From Mangifera indica (taxonomy: Eukaryota; Streptophyta; Magnoliopsida; Sapindales; Anacardiaceae), in assembly GCF_011075055.1 (NCBI RefSeq), contig NC_058153.1, positions 10,664,001 through 10,728,000 on the forward strand: a stretch of DNA of 64,000 nucleotides. The letters run 5' to 3'. Of the stretch, positions 9,165 through 20,062 are shown in pieces (the stretch's first letter is position 1; the number at the start of each line of letters is the position of its first letter). The position numbers and the translations under genes are program-made. A model generated the notes under the pieces. The model saw only the letters and a list, made by a program, of their open reading frames with translations. It ran no database searches and was not told where the DNA came from.

Positions 9165-10946
9165 ATGGCCATGAACCTAGGAAAATCCCATACCGTTAGT
9201 GAAGGGCTTGCCCCTAATAGACCGCCATTGTTTGATGGCACCGGTTATGCCCATTGGAAAAATCGTATGTCGATTTTCCTTCAAAGTGATTATGAATTGT
9301 GGGATGTTGTGCAAGATGGACCTTTTGTTCCTATGAAAGAAGTAGATGGAAAACAAGTACCCAAAACTAGGGAAGAAATGACCCCTCAAGATAAGAAGAA
9401 TATTGCCATTAATGCTAGAGCTATGAATGTGTTATATTGTGCATTAAATAAATATAACTTTAACAAGGTACAAGCTTGTACCTCGGCTAAAGAAATTTGG
9501 GAATTATTTATGGTGTCAAATGAGGGGACTTCACAAGTCAAAGAGACTAAAATTAGCATGCTTACACACTCATACGAGTTGTTTAGGATGAATGAAAATG
9601 AAACCATTAGTGACATGTTTGATAGATTTATTACTATTGTGAATGAATTGAAAAATCTTGGTAAAGTTTATACTAACCAAGAAAATGTCAAGAAACTTCT
9701 TAGATGTTTGCCTCCCTCTTGGGATCCCAAAGTGACGGCAATCGAAGAAGCAAAGGATGTCAAGACTCTACCTCTTGAAGAACTTTTAGGTTCACTTCTC
9801 ACTCATGAGCTTACTATGAAGCAACGACAAATTGAAGAAGTGGAAAAGAAGAAAAAGAGTATTGCCTTCAAATCATCAATCAAAGAGAATGAAAAGTTCC
9901 TAGAAGAGGAAGAGGAGACATCAAATGATGAAGATGAAGACATTGCACTCTTGAGTAGAAAGATTGGAAAGCTTCTAAGGAATAGAAAGCTAAGAAGAAA
10001 TGGAAACTTCATAAAAAGGGATGCTTCTAAAGGTGAAAGGGGAGAAAGACAAAGGAGGGAACAAATTGTGTGCTATGAATGCAAGAAGCCGGGACACATC
10101 AAATATGATTGCCCTCTCCTCAAAATTGGTAGATCGAAAAAGAAAGCAATGAAAGCTACGTGGGACGATAGCGATGAAAGTGAATCCGAAAAGGAAGATA
10201 ATGAAGTGGCCAACATGTGTTTCATGGCAACTACAAATAATGAGGTAACTAACTCTAACTCATCTAATACTTTTGATGATTTAGATGACATAGATGATGA
10301 GATAGATGAAAACCCCTCATATGAAGAGTTATATGATACACTTGAAGAGATGAATGAAAAACTTGCTCTTTGCATGTCTAAAAATGCAACCTTTAAAAAG
10401 AAAAATTTTAATTTGGAAAAGGAAAATGAGTCCTTAAAGAAAGAAAATGAAAATCTTAACCAAAAAATCTTTAAGCTTAAAGGAAAAGAAAATGAAGAAA
10501 ACAAGTATTCCATTTTTGAAAAAGAAAAACAAAAGTTTGAAAATGATCTTTGCATAGCCAAAAAGGAAAAAGAAATTATAGAAAATGAAATCGAAGTTTT
10601 AAAAAGGGGAGCAAAGGATTTAAGTGAAATAGTTTTAAAATTTAAAAATGGAAAAGACATTCTTGATAAAATGCTTGGTGTGCAAAGGGGAGTCTTAAAC
10701 AAAAGAGGACTTGGTTATAAACCTTTTATCAAGGCAAAATATTTAAAAAATTATTTTGTTAAAGCTTCAACTTCAAGTGAATCAAATATAACTTGCAATT
10801 ATTGTGGAAATAAAGGTCATATCTCATCATCTTGCCCAATTCAAAAGAAACATCATATGGGCACTAAGAAAGTGTGGGTTCTTAAGGGAACAAAAACTAA
10901 CCACAAAGGACCCAACATGATTTGGGTACCTAAGTCAAATTCTTGA
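9165..10946 (+). CDS. gag: Copia Gag polyprotein, long SIRE type
   Basis: 593 codons from ATG 9165. The N-terminal half (about residues 20-230) has the copia gag fold signature: LFDGTGYAHWKNRM, a WELF motif and the KETKISMLTHSYELFRM block. An acidic and basic linker leads to a first CCHC knuckle (CYECKKPGHIKYDC, residue 303 onward). A Lys/Glu-rich coiled coil spans about residues 385-500, and a second CCHC knuckle (CNYCGNKGHISSSC) starts at residue 544. Gag forms the virus-like particle and the knuckles bind RNA. The start follows the PBS by about 40 bp. It ends at TGA 10944-10946, and a second in-frame TAG lies at 10962-10964 before the protease, in the same frame as pol. Confidence 0.93.
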   Translation: MAMNLGKSHTVSEGLAPNRPPLFDGTGYAHWKNRMSIFLQSDYELWDVVQDGPFVPMKEVDGKQVPKTREEMTPQDKKNIAINARAMNVLYCALNKYNFNKVQACTSAKEIWELFMVSNEGTSQVKETKISMLTHSYELFRMNENETISDMFDRFITIVNELKNLGKVYTNQENVKKLLRCLPPSWDPKVTAIEEAKDVKTLPLEELLGSLLTHELTMKQRQIEEVEKKKKSIAFKSSIKENEKFLEEEEETSNDEDEDIALLSRKIGKLLRNRKLRRNGNFIKRDASKGERGERQRREQIVCYECKKPGHIKYDCPLLKIGRSKKKAMKATWDDSDESESEKEDNEVANMCFMATTNNEVTNSNSSNTFDDLDDIDDEIDENPSYEELYDTLEEMNEKLALCMSKNATFKKKNFNLEKENESLKKENENLNQKIFKLKGKENEENKYSIFEKEKQKFENDLCIAKKEKEIIENEIEVLKRGAKDLSEIVLKFKNGKDILDKMLGVQRGVLNKRGLGYKPFIKAKYLKNYFVKASTSSESNITCNYCGNKGHISSSCPIQKKHHMGTKKVWVLKGTKTNHKGPNMIWVPKSNS

Positions 10947-10964
10947 ATCTTCCATTGTGTTTAG

Positions 10965-12710
10965 GAACCTAAAAATAAAAGGAAGAAAAGCAAATGGTTC
11001 CTCGATAGCGCTTGCTCAAGACACATGACCGGAGATATCTCACTTTTCTCGACAATAAGTAAGAAAGATGGAGGTCATGTCACCTTTGGAGACAATGCGA
11101 AGGGTAAAATTATTGGCATTGGAGATATTGGTAACAACTCTCATATTATCATTGAAAATGTTCTTTTGGTAGATAGTCTTAAGCATAATCTCCTTAGTAT
11201 TAGTCAACTATGTGATAAAGGATTTAAAGTCATTTTTGAGCCAAATAGTTGCACTATAGAAAATATGAATGATGGAAAAACAAGTTGTGTAGGAAATAGA
11301 GATGGAAATGTTTACACTATAAATGTAGAAAATGCATCTCATGAAAATCTATGTTTCTCCGCATTGCATGAAAATAGTTGGTTGTGGCATAGAAGATTAG
11401 GTCATGCTAGCATGGACTTGATTTCAAAAATCTCCAAGAAGGAGCTTGTAAAAGGTCTTCCGAAAATAGATTTTATTAAAGATAAAATTTGTGATGCATG
11501 TCAATTTGGTAAACAAACAAAAAATTCTTTTAAAAGTAAAACTCATATTTCTACATCTAGACCTTTACAACTTCTTCATATTGATCTTTTTGGTCCTTCA
11601 AGAACCGCAAGCCTAAGTGGAAAACATTATGCTTTTGTTATTGTTGATGATTTTTCAAGATTCACTTGGGTACTTTTTCTTGCATCAAAAGATGAAGCCC
11701 TCCATGCATTTTCAAAATTTATCAAGAAAATACAAAAAGAAAAAGAAATGCATATTTCTTGCATTAGAAGTGATCATGGGGGAGAATTTGAAAATCATTT
11801 ATTCGAAAACTTTTGTGATGAGCATGGTATTGAACATCAATTCTCTTGTCCTAGAACTCCCCAACAAAATAGTGTTGTTGAAAGAAAGAATAGGACAATT
11901 CAAGAGATGGCTAGAACCTTGTTAAATGAAAAAGCTTTACCTCAATATTTTTGGGCGGAAGCCGTAAACACCGCATGCTATGTTTTAAATCGTGTTTTAA
12001 TAAGACCATCTTTAGATTTAACTCCATATGAACTTTGGAAAAACAAAAAACCAAATATTGGTTATTTTAAAGTTTTTGGATGCAAATGCTTTATTTTGAA
12101 CACAAAAGAAAACTTAGGAAAATTTGATTCAAAATCGGACATTGGCATTTTTCTTGGATATTCATCATCTAGCAAAGCATATAGAGTGTTTAACAAAAGG
12201 ACACTAGTAGTTGAGGAATCCATGCATGTTATTTTTGATGAATCTAATCCTTTAACTAGTGTGCAAGTTGATATTAATGATGATCAAGTTAAAAATGGTG
12301 ACCAAACGAAAATTCATGATTCACCAAATGATGATAAGGATGAAGCAAAACAAGAGCTAGAACATGAAGAAGATAAAGATAAAGATCTTCCTAAGGCTTG
12401 GAGGTATGCAAATGCTCATCCTAAAGAATTAATTATTGGTGAGGAAAATCAAGGTGTTAAAACTAGATCATCTTTTAATCTTTGTAATAACTTAGCATTT
12501 CTTTCACAATTTGAACCAAAAACATTTCATGATGTATTAAATGATGAATTTTGGATTTTAGCCATGCAAGAGGAACTAAATCAATTTGAAAGAAATAATG
12601 TTTGGGAACTAGTCCCTCGTCCGGATCATCAACCGTTATTGGCACAAAATGGGTTTTTAGAAACAAAATGGATGAATCCGGAGTGGTTGTTAGAAATAAA
12701 GCTAAATTAG
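10965..12710 (+). CDS. pol: Copia Pol, first part: protease and integrase
   Basis: Open in the gag frame from just after TAG 10962-10964. The protease active site is [11 protein letters not shown] (Asp at 11004). A GAG-pre-integrase/HHCC region follows ([10 protein letters not shown] ... CDACQFGK). The integrase core has Asp 11583 (HIDLFGP), Asp 11772 (RSDHGGEF) and Glu 11880 (VVERKNR). The last two are 35 residues apart, the classical D,D35E spacing. The frame runs into the start of RT ([12 protein letters not shown]) and then shifts near 12630 and stops at 12710. The first ATG is 11025, after the protease Asp, so the protein would be made as a Gag fusion. Base composition is AT-rich, like gag. 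Confidence 0.9.
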   Translation, partial: EPKNKRKKSKWFLDSACSRHMTGDISLFSTISKKDGGHVTFGDNAKGKIIGIGDIGNNSHIIIENVLLVDSLKHNLLSISQLCDKGFKVIFEPNSCTIENMNDGKTSCVGNRDGNVYTINVENASHENLCFSALHENSWLWHRRLGHASMDLISKISKKELVKGLPKIDFIKDKICDACQFGKQTKNSFKSKTHISTSRPLQLLHIDLFGPSRTASLSGKHYAFVIVDDFSRFTWVLFLASKDEALHAFSKFIKKIQKEKEMHISCIRSDHGGEFENHLFENFCDEHGIEHQFSCPRTPQQNSVVERKNRTIQEMARTLLNEKALPQYFWAEAVNTACYVLNRVLIRPSLDLTPYELWKNKKPNIGYFKVFGCKCFILNTKENLGKFDSKSDIGIFLGYSSSSKAYRVFNKRTLVVEESMHVIFDESNPLTSVQVDINDDQVKNGDQTKIHDSPNDDKDEAKQELEHEEDKDKDLPKAWRYANAHPKELIIGEENQGVKTRSSFNLCNNLAFLSQFEPKTFHDVLNDEFWILAMQEELNQFERNNVWELVPRPDHQPLLAQNGFLETKWMNPEWLLEIKLN

Positions 12711-14041
12711 TGGCTCAAGGCTACAACCAAGAGGAGGGAATAGATTTTGAAGAAACTTTTGCACCGGTAGCTAGACTAGAATCCATTAGGATGCTTTTGG
12801 CATTTGCATGTTCCAAAAATTTTATTTTATATCAAATGGATGTCAAAAGTGCTTTCTTAAATGGATTTATCATGGAGAAAGTTTATGTTGAACAACCTCC
12901 CGGGTTTGAAAGTCATGATTTCCCAAACCATGTTTTTAAACTTCAAAAAGCTCTTTATGGTTTAAAACAAGCACCCCGAGCATGGTATGAACGTTTGAGT
13001 AAATTTTTGCTTGAAAAAGACTTTTGCATTGGAAAAGTAGATACTACATTGTTTATTAAGAGAAAAGAAAATGATATTCTTTTAGTTCAAATTTATGTTG
13101 ATGATATCATTTTTGGATCTACTAATGTCTCTTTGTGTGAAGAATTTTCTAACCTCATGAGCAAAGAATTTGAAATGAGCATGATGGGAGAACTCAAGTA
13201 TTTTCTCGGACTTAATATCAAGCAAAGCAAAGAGGGTATCTTCATCAACCAATCTTCATACATCAAGGACTTATTAAAGAAGTTTGGCATGGAAGGACTA
13301 AAAGCTTCAAGCACACCAATGAGTTCAACTATCAAGCTCACCAAAGATGAGAGTGGGCCAAATGTTGATGTTAAAATGTATAGAGGTATGATTGGCTCTC
13401 TTTTATATTTGACGGCTAGTAGACCTGATATTATGTTTAGTGTATGCTTGTGTGCTCGATTCCAATCATGTCCCAAGGAATCTCATTTAAAAGCCCTAAA
13501 AAGAATCTTCAAATATTTACATGGCACTAGATTTTTAGGGTTGTGGTATCCTAGAGAAACTTCTTTTGACCTAGTGAGCTATTCGGATGCCGACTTTGCC
13601 GGAAGCCAAGTCGATAGAAAAAGTACTAGTGGTACTTGTCATTTTCTAGGTCATGCATTAGTTTCATGGTTTTCAAGGAAACAAAACTCCGTAGCTTTAT
13701 CAACCGCGGAAGCGGAATATATTGCCGCCAGTAGTTGTTGTGCTCAAGCCTTGTGGATGCAACAAACCCTTAGGGATTATGGAGTTAGCCTATCTAAAAC
13801 TCCAATCTTGTGTGACAACACAAGTGCTATTAGCTTATCCAAAAATCTCATTCAACACTCTCGAACCAAACATATAGAAATTAGATATCATTTTATTCGA
13901 GATCATGTTCAAAAAGGTGAAATTTGCCTTGACTTTGTATCCACCGAAAATCAACTTGCGGATATTTTTACAAAACCTCTTGGGGAAGAACGTTTTTGCA
14001 AACTTAGAGGTGAACTTGGGATCATGGAATCACCATATTAG
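12634..14041 (+). CDS. pol: Copia Pol, second part: reverse transcriptase and RNase H (after frameshift)
   Basis: Continues Pol in another frame after what looks like a 1-base loss near 12630. The RT start ([12 protein letters not shown]) is immediately readable, with an in-frame ATG at 12602. RT motifs are [31 protein letters not shown] and the catalytic YVDD (13094-13105). RNase H shows [33 protein letters not shown] and the terminal LADIFTKPL. All catalytic residues are present, so only the frameshift disables it. It ends at TAG 14041, followed by a 1.06-kb spacer. Confidence 0.92.
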
Positions 14042-15103
14042 CATTTGCACTTACATATCATTGTGGTTATGGTGTTTTTGCTTGAATTGAAAATGTCAAT
14101 AGATGCTTTATGCTTCATTTTAATGTTTGATCATATTTGATGCTTCTTTTTGTATCAATTATTATTGCATTGATCTTAATATGCTTGATTTAATTTTTCA
14201 TCACATCTTTGCATCAAATTACATTGAATTTCATGCATGATTGAATCAACAGTGCATAGTTGAATCATTTGGACTCATATATGTTCAAATTGAGAAAACA
14301 AAATGCATAAAACAAGTTGACCAGAATTTTGCAAATTCGGCTGCTGAATTACAAAATCCGATCGACCGGATTTTCTGGAAAATTCGGTCGACCGAATTGG
14401 CCGAATTCTAGCGTAAAAAGGGCACTTTTCTTCATTTTTTCTCACAAACTACTCTAGCCCTCTTCCGCTTCTCTCAACCTCTTTTGCTCCATTCTTGCTT
14501 AATCCACTTTAAACTTGACATTGTTGCACCAAATCAATTCCCCACATCATTTCTACTTGTTTTAAACCAAAATACCCTTCCAAAACACCATATTTTACCC
14601 AAAAATTTCCCCAAAATCTCATTAAACCCTAACCCTAGTTTTTTTTAAATTTCATCCAAAATCCTCAAATTTTGCTGAGTTTTCATCAAATTGATCACAA
14701 AATCATCACTCCCGGCATCCTTCTTCCAAGTTCCAAGCATCAATTTGTCCACATTAGCTTTCCATCAAAAACCCCCAAATTCCATACCCATTTTTGGATT
14801 TGTTTCCAAAAATACCCCTTCCGATTGACCCTTTTTACTTTCGAATACACCACTGTCATCCTCTTATCCTCTCCTACTGAGGTGTGCAGTCAGTTTTCCA
14901 ATTCGGGTTCGTTTGTGCAAAATGACGATTCTGCCCTTATACGTACATTTGACGTAGCATTTCTTTTTGTCACATTTCATCGTGTTTTGTGTGGTATTTC
15001 CTTTCTAGCTCTCTGTCTTATCCTTTAAAATTTCAGTTTGTAATCTGTTTGCATAAGTCGTTAGATTCTGTAGTTATTGTGTATATCATCGTATTTTGCA
15101 ATC
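14042..15103 (+). other. Pol-to-ORF3 spacer
   Basis: Non-coding. Contains a cluster of GGTCGACCGAATT-type palindromes at about 14355-14405, the same motif as the LTR array. A leader-like stretch at 14440-15100 is rich in CCAAAA and ACCCTAA words. Its homologue in the old copy is 6700-7495. The 118-codon frame at 14672-15028 has no features and is unsupported. A promoter or splice site for ORF3 could lie here; none is proven. Confidence 0.6.
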
Positions 15104-16393
15104 ATGGTTACCACTCGTCGTAGTAGTGCTAGGCGTTCCCCTAGGCCTCCTAGAAATATTAGAACTAGCTCTTTAGCACCTATTGCTCAAGGTGAAGCTT
15201 CCGAGGCTCCCTTTGATGAGACTCATTTTTGTTCCGCCCAAGCTGCCGCGATTTTTGCTGAACGCTATAGTCGTCATGGTTTGTGTAAAACTTGACGAGT
15301 CGATTTTAACTTACTCGCACAGTTCCACCTTAGGCCTCTTTTTAATAGATTAAGATGGACTCGTTTTGTCACCTTAGGTGGTTTTGTCTATCCTACCCTT
15401 GTTCGTGAATTTTATGCTAACATGGTGTTTGATCGGCTTCATAATGAAGCCACCTCTTTCATCCGAGGCCATGCGATTCATCTCTCTCCTGCTAGCCTTC
15501 GTGTCACCTTAGGTCTTCTAGTTGTTCGTGGTCCTCTTCTTCCCCCCCGAGGGTGGCATTTTACTGACCCATTATATCTTGATGCCCTTCGAGCTATGAC
15601 GGGCAATCCTGACCTTGATATAGTCTCTCGTCCACCCCATAGGCATCTCACTCTATCAGCCCGTCTACTTCATAACATAATTGGCTATACTCTTGCACCA
15701 AAATCTGGCCATTTCAATGAAGTCAGCATAGTTGACTTCTATTTGCTCTCACATCTCCTCCAGGGGTCTCCTATAGACCTTTGTCATGTCATCTTTGATT
15801 TGATGGTCTCCACACTATCTCATCGCACCCATCTTCTCCCTTATGCCCCTATTATCACATTGATTCTTTCGGAGATGGGCGTTTCCTTCCTTGAGGAGCC
15901 AGATATCGAGCCAGCTGTTGATCCTTATACTGTTTCAAACCTCCGTGCTATGGGCTTCCGACAGCACAATGATGTCTGGCGTCATATTTCTGAGCTAGTA
16001 CCTGGTGGAGGAGAGGCTGCCGTCGATCTAGGCGCTGATATGGATGCTGAGCCCCAGGCACCTGCTGCTCCAGTTGATACTGATGACACTGACGATGAGG
16101 CAGATAAGGACCGAGACCTTTTTGAGTTCCAGGCGCGTACTTCTGGCAAGAGATCTCGGATGGCTACTGGAGCGAGTTCATCTGCTGAGCCGACCACCGC
16201 CTCAGCTGCTGATCGTATATCTTTTTTATCTGCAGAGCTTGCTGAGGTTCGCTCAGATTTTGTTGATTTTCGTGCTGAGGTTCGGTCTGATTTTACTGAT
16301 GTTCGTGCCAGTATTGCCGATCTTCGAGGAGGCATGGATGAGCTTCGAGGAGGCATCGCTGAGCTTCTTCGTCGTTTTCCTCCACCTTCTTAG
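15104..16393 (+). CDS. Accessory ORF3: plant transposon-protein-like, coiled coil
   Basis: Begins at ATG 15104 (MVTTRRSSARRS). About 430 codons in one frame, broken once by TGA 15293-15295. The old copy reads a sense codon (TAT) there. The N-terminus is basic. The middle (EFYANMVFDRLHNEATSFIR, then LSPASLRVTLGL and a conserved HNIIGYTLAPKSGHFNEVS) resembles the Transposase_32 'putative plant transposon protein' family by pattern. An acidic stretch (DTDDTDDEADKD), a small basic motif (GKRSR) and an 11-residue repeat EVRSDF(V/T)D(F/V)RA follow, predicting a C-terminal coiled coil. It is clearly GC-richer (about half GC) than gag-pol. It occupies the env-like position of SIRE elements but has no obvious signal peptide or membrane segment. 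Function unknown. Confidence 0.75.
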
Positions 16394-16930
16394 TTTATTT
16401 ATATTTTTCATTATCTTTTTGTTATGTATGGACTTTCTTTATATACTTTTATTTTGCTAGTTTAGACATTGTCTTTATGCATTGCTATGGTTCTGGATGA
16501 GTATCGATATATTTTGCCATTGTCTTGATCATTATTTTTGGACCATTTTTGTGATCATTTGCTTTTCCCTTATCTCTTTGCTTATCTCATTTTATTCATT
16601 GTCTTATTCTTTTTGATAATGACAAAGGGGGAGAAAAGTTTGATTGATGATTGATACTTTCATTGATATTGTGGTTATTGTGGATATCTTGATAAAGATA
16701 TATATGTTGTGGATATTTTGATGAGGATATGTGTGATTGATGAGATTAATGTTAAACATATTATTATTTGCATATATTCAGGGGGAGGAAACTTGATTTT
16801 TTAAGGCGAACTCTTGCAAAATTTTTTTAAAATCAAGTGTTTCTTAACTTCAAGGAAATACATTCATTGATATATTTTACTAAATTCCTTGAAGTGCATA
16901 TGTGTTTGTCATCATCAAAAAGGGGGAGAT
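16394..16930 (+). other. 3' non-coding region and polypurine tract
   Basis: T-rich trailer ending in the polypurine tract AAAAAGGGGGAGAT (16917-16930) directly before the 3' LTR; this primes plus-strand DNA. Two further purine-rich tracts, ACAAAGGGGGAGAAAAG near 16623 and CAGGGGGAGGAAA near 16780, resemble additional PPTs. Confidence 0.8.
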
Positions 16931-18373
16931 TGTTGACTTGAGGAGTCATTATGCTCTTATTTTGATGGTAACAAACTAATATGTCCCTAAGCATATTGAC
17001 TAATGATTTTACTTGAGTGTGAGCTTAGATTGCAAGGATTTATCTAATGCACTTGAAGGAGTTTCAAGATGGAAATGAAAGAGAAGAGTCAATTGAAGAA
17101 TTATTGAAGATTTGAAGAAAAACTCAAGTGTTAGGTACATATATTTGTAATTTAGAGCATTCGTTTTGATTAGAATATTTATTTGCATGGGATAGCTCAC
17201 TTGAAAACTCATTTTCATACCTTTCACATTTTGGGTTAAAATGTTGTTTTTCAAACTTATTGGTTTAAGCCAATGCTTTCACCAAAGTTTATTAATTCTT
17301 TTAAAATGATGAAGTTTTGTGAATTACATTTTCATATCTTAAAGTTGGTTTTGAAAGAATTTTCAAAAATGGGTTAAATTGTCACTTTTCAAAGTTTTAG
17401 GGGTCAAATTGTGATTTTTGAAAATTTAGGGGGCAAAATGTAATAAAATTCGGTCGACCGAATTTCACCGACCGAATCAGCTTCCAAATTATCCAGAAGC
17501 CATGTATTTTGGCTTCAAAAATTTGGTCAACCGAATTAAATTCGGTCGACCGAATTTTGGTTTGAATTTTTTCAACGGCTAGTGCCACGTAAGCTCCACG
17601 GAAGTGCCACGTCACATCTGGTTGACCGAATTCCATCCGGTCGATCGAATTGTGCGTTTTCTGGAAAATTAAAACGGCTATCTTTGTGCACAACGGTAAC
17701 TTTCCTTATTTTCCCCTATATAAACCCAATCAATTTCGTTCGAAAACAACTTTTGCAACAAAAAATTTTCATATATTTGAGAGCAAATTTGTTTTGAGCT
17801 ATTGACTTGCAAACTCTTCTCTATAATCAAAACCCTTGCTCATACACTTTGTAATTTCATTTGCATTGGGTTGTACTAAGCTTTAACTTTCATATACACT
17901 GTTGAGAGAGGTTATATTTCAATTTCATACTAAAATTCGTGCTATAAAAGAGTGAGGTTCACTCTTGGAGAGATTAGTAAATTTCTAGTGAGAGAAATTG
18001 AGCTTTAACATTTATAAAGGTTAATAGCACCTTGGAAGCTATTTTGGTTGTGAAGAAAAGCTTGGTTGAGGTTTAGTCAACCAAGAATTAGTGGAATACT
18101 CCAAGGGAGAAAGCTTGGAGGAGTGGACGTAGGCCGGGTTGAGCCGAACCACTATACATCGCGTGTTTGATTTTCTCTTCCCTTAAACTCATACTTTATG
18201 TTATGTTATATTGATTGTGTTGGTTATTTGAAATATTTTTAGTTATTCTCACAAATTGGATTAAGAATAGGCAATATTAATTGATTTGAATAAATTGTTC
18301 TAATTCTCTAATTAGGTAAAGATTGTTTTAAATTGCCTAATTCACCCCCCCTCTTAGGCCATTCGATCCTACA
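16931..18373 (+). repeat. 3' LTR of the young copia element
   Basis: Begins TGTTGACTTG right after the PPT and ends CCTACA before the ATTAT duplication. Differences from the 5' LTR include AA/GC near 16990, GAGGAG/GAGAAGAG near 17090, and single changes in the palindrome array and near 18002. Confidence 0.95.
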
Positions 18374-18378
18374 ATTAT

Positions 18379-19479
18379 GCCCTATGTAAGACCTATATGG
18401 TTGATTTTGATTTGTTAGCCCAATTTAACCTTAGAGTTCTCTTCGATAAACTTAGTTGGATTAGGTATATCACTTTAGGTGGTCATGTTTATCCCACTCC
18501 TGTTTGTGAGTTCTATACGAATGTGGAGTTTGATCAATTTCATAACGAAGCCACCACTAATGTTAGAGGTTATCATATTCATTTCTCTCATATCTGCCTT
18601 CGTGTCACCCTTGGTCTTCTAAACCTTACAGGTGATTATCTTCCACCCTGTAGGTGGAATTTTATCGACCCTTTGCATCTTGCTGCACTTCGATCTATGA
18701 TGAGCAATCTTGACCATGATGTTGTAATTTGTTCATCTCATCGACAACTTACTCCATTTACACATATCTTGCATAATATAATTGGATGTACTTTAGCACC
18801 CAAATTAAGTCACTTTAATGAAGTCAGTATGGTTGACTTTTATCTTCTTTAACAGTCACCTATAGACTTAAGTCATGTCATTTTTTATTTGATAGTTTCC
18901 ACTCTCACTTATTGCACTTATCATCTACCTTATGCCTCAATTATCATCATGATTCTTTTAGAGACAGAGATTTTTCTTTTTGATGAGCCAGATGTTAAGA
19001 TAATTAATTATATATATTCTACTACAGACCTCCATTTTATAAGATTCCGTCAGTAAAACACTGTTTGGAGTCACCTTTCAGAGATGATTTCTGGTGGAGA
19101 TGATGATGTTGGTAGTTTGGCTTTTAATGTTGATTTTGATGTTAAGCAATAGCCTTTTGATGCTCCTAATTATGATGTTGGTGGAGGTAGTGGTAATGAT
19201 GTTGATGATGAGGAGGAAGACAGGGACAAATTAGGTAGACATGAGGACTAGGGGTTTTTTATGTTACAAGCTCATGCTACGAGCAAAAGACCTAAGATGG
19301 CTACTGGAGTGAGTTCTTTTGTTGAGTCAACTCTCACTTCAGTTGTTGATCTTATCTCTAACTTATCTTCTGAGCTTGCGAATCTTTGTGCTGATATTCA
19401 TCCTAATATTGTAGATTTTCGTATTGAGGTCATAAGAGGCTTAGTCAAGATTCTTTGTTGTCTAACTCCTTCATCTTAG
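18379..19479 (+). pseudogene. Old accessory ORF (ORF3), right part
   Basis: Continues from 7671. 18397-18852 reads VDFDLLAQFNLR ... EFYTNVEFDQFHNEATTNVR ... HNIIGCTLAPKLSHFNEVS, aligning with the young ORF3. A truncated middle with stops follows, then a C-terminal piece (19261-19479) with KRPKMATGVSS matching KRSRMATGASS. It has several stops and indels and ends at TAG 19477-19479. Conservation of the FYANM/FYTNV, VRG and HNIIG blocks in two diverged copies shows the ORF was a standing part of this retrotransposon family. Confidence 0.8.
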
Positions 19480-20062
19480 TTTATCTTTGCTTTTTATTTT
19501 ATATATACATTGTGTATTTGAACTTTTCACATGATTTGATGTGTTATCTTGTTTGGACTTTGGTGCTCTTATTTTGATACTCATGTTTATTTGGACATTT
19601 TTTTCTTGTGGATTGTGCCTTGATGACTATGTTTTCTTTCTATTTCCTTTTGGATTTTAGTTTTCCCTTGTCTTATTACTGATATATCATGCTAATTTCT
19701 TTTTGATAGTGACAAAAAGGGAGAAGTTATAAATGTTATATTCTATATTTGGTTATAGATATACTTGATTATAGATTATTATAGTTTAATATTTGATAGA
19801 TATGGATATTTGATTGTTGATCTGAGAATGATTTGAAAATTGTGAGATTTTGTGATAGATATGTAAAGGTAATACTAGATATATGACATTGATATGAATT
19901 GTATTATCATTTGTGGGGGAGGAAACTTTTTTTTTATCATGAACTTTTTCAATTTTTTCTTGAAAGTCACGTGTTTTTTAACTTTAAGGAAATACATTCA
20001 TTGACTTATTTTCCGAAATTCCTTGAATTGCATGTGTGTTTATCATCTTCAAAAAGGGAGAT
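19480..20062 (+). other. 3' trailer and PPT of the old copia copy
   Basis: Homologous to 16394-16930, with GTGACAAAAAGGGAGAAG near 19710, GTGGGGGAGGAAACTT near 19912 and the terminal PPT AAAAAGGGAGAT (20051-20062). Confidence 0.75.

Larger units (their letters stand above)
7672..18373 (+). mobile_element. Young complete SIRE-type Ty1/copia retrotransposon (10.7 kb)
   Basis: Two LTRs (1441 and 1443 bp) begin TGTTGACTTGAGG and end CGATCCTACA. They differ at about 13 positions plus a short indel, roughly 0.9%. The perfect 5-bp duplication ATTAT flanks the element (7667-7671 and 18374-18378). Between the LTRs are a tRNA-Met PBS, gag with two zinc knuckles, pol in copia order (PR-INT-RT-RNase H), a third ORF and a polypurine tract. 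Size, long gag and an ORF after pol fit the SIRE/Maximus lineage. Two stops at the gag-pol junction, a frameshift in RT and a TGA in ORF3 suggest this copy needs help in trans. Confidence 0.95.

Noticed and set aside
9177..10702. Minus-strand frames of up to 209 codons opposite gag
   Set aside because: They are antisense shadows of the Lys/Glu-rich gag; their Ser/Phe-rich composition is the mirror of AAA/GAA codons.
14672..15028. 118-codon frame between pol and ORF3
   Set aside because: It is not conserved as an open frame in the old copy (6890-7450) and has no motif.
15104..16393. Calling the SIRE-type ORF3 an envelope protein
   Set aside because: No signal peptide or transmembrane segment is visible; the pattern fits a plant transposon-protein family better.
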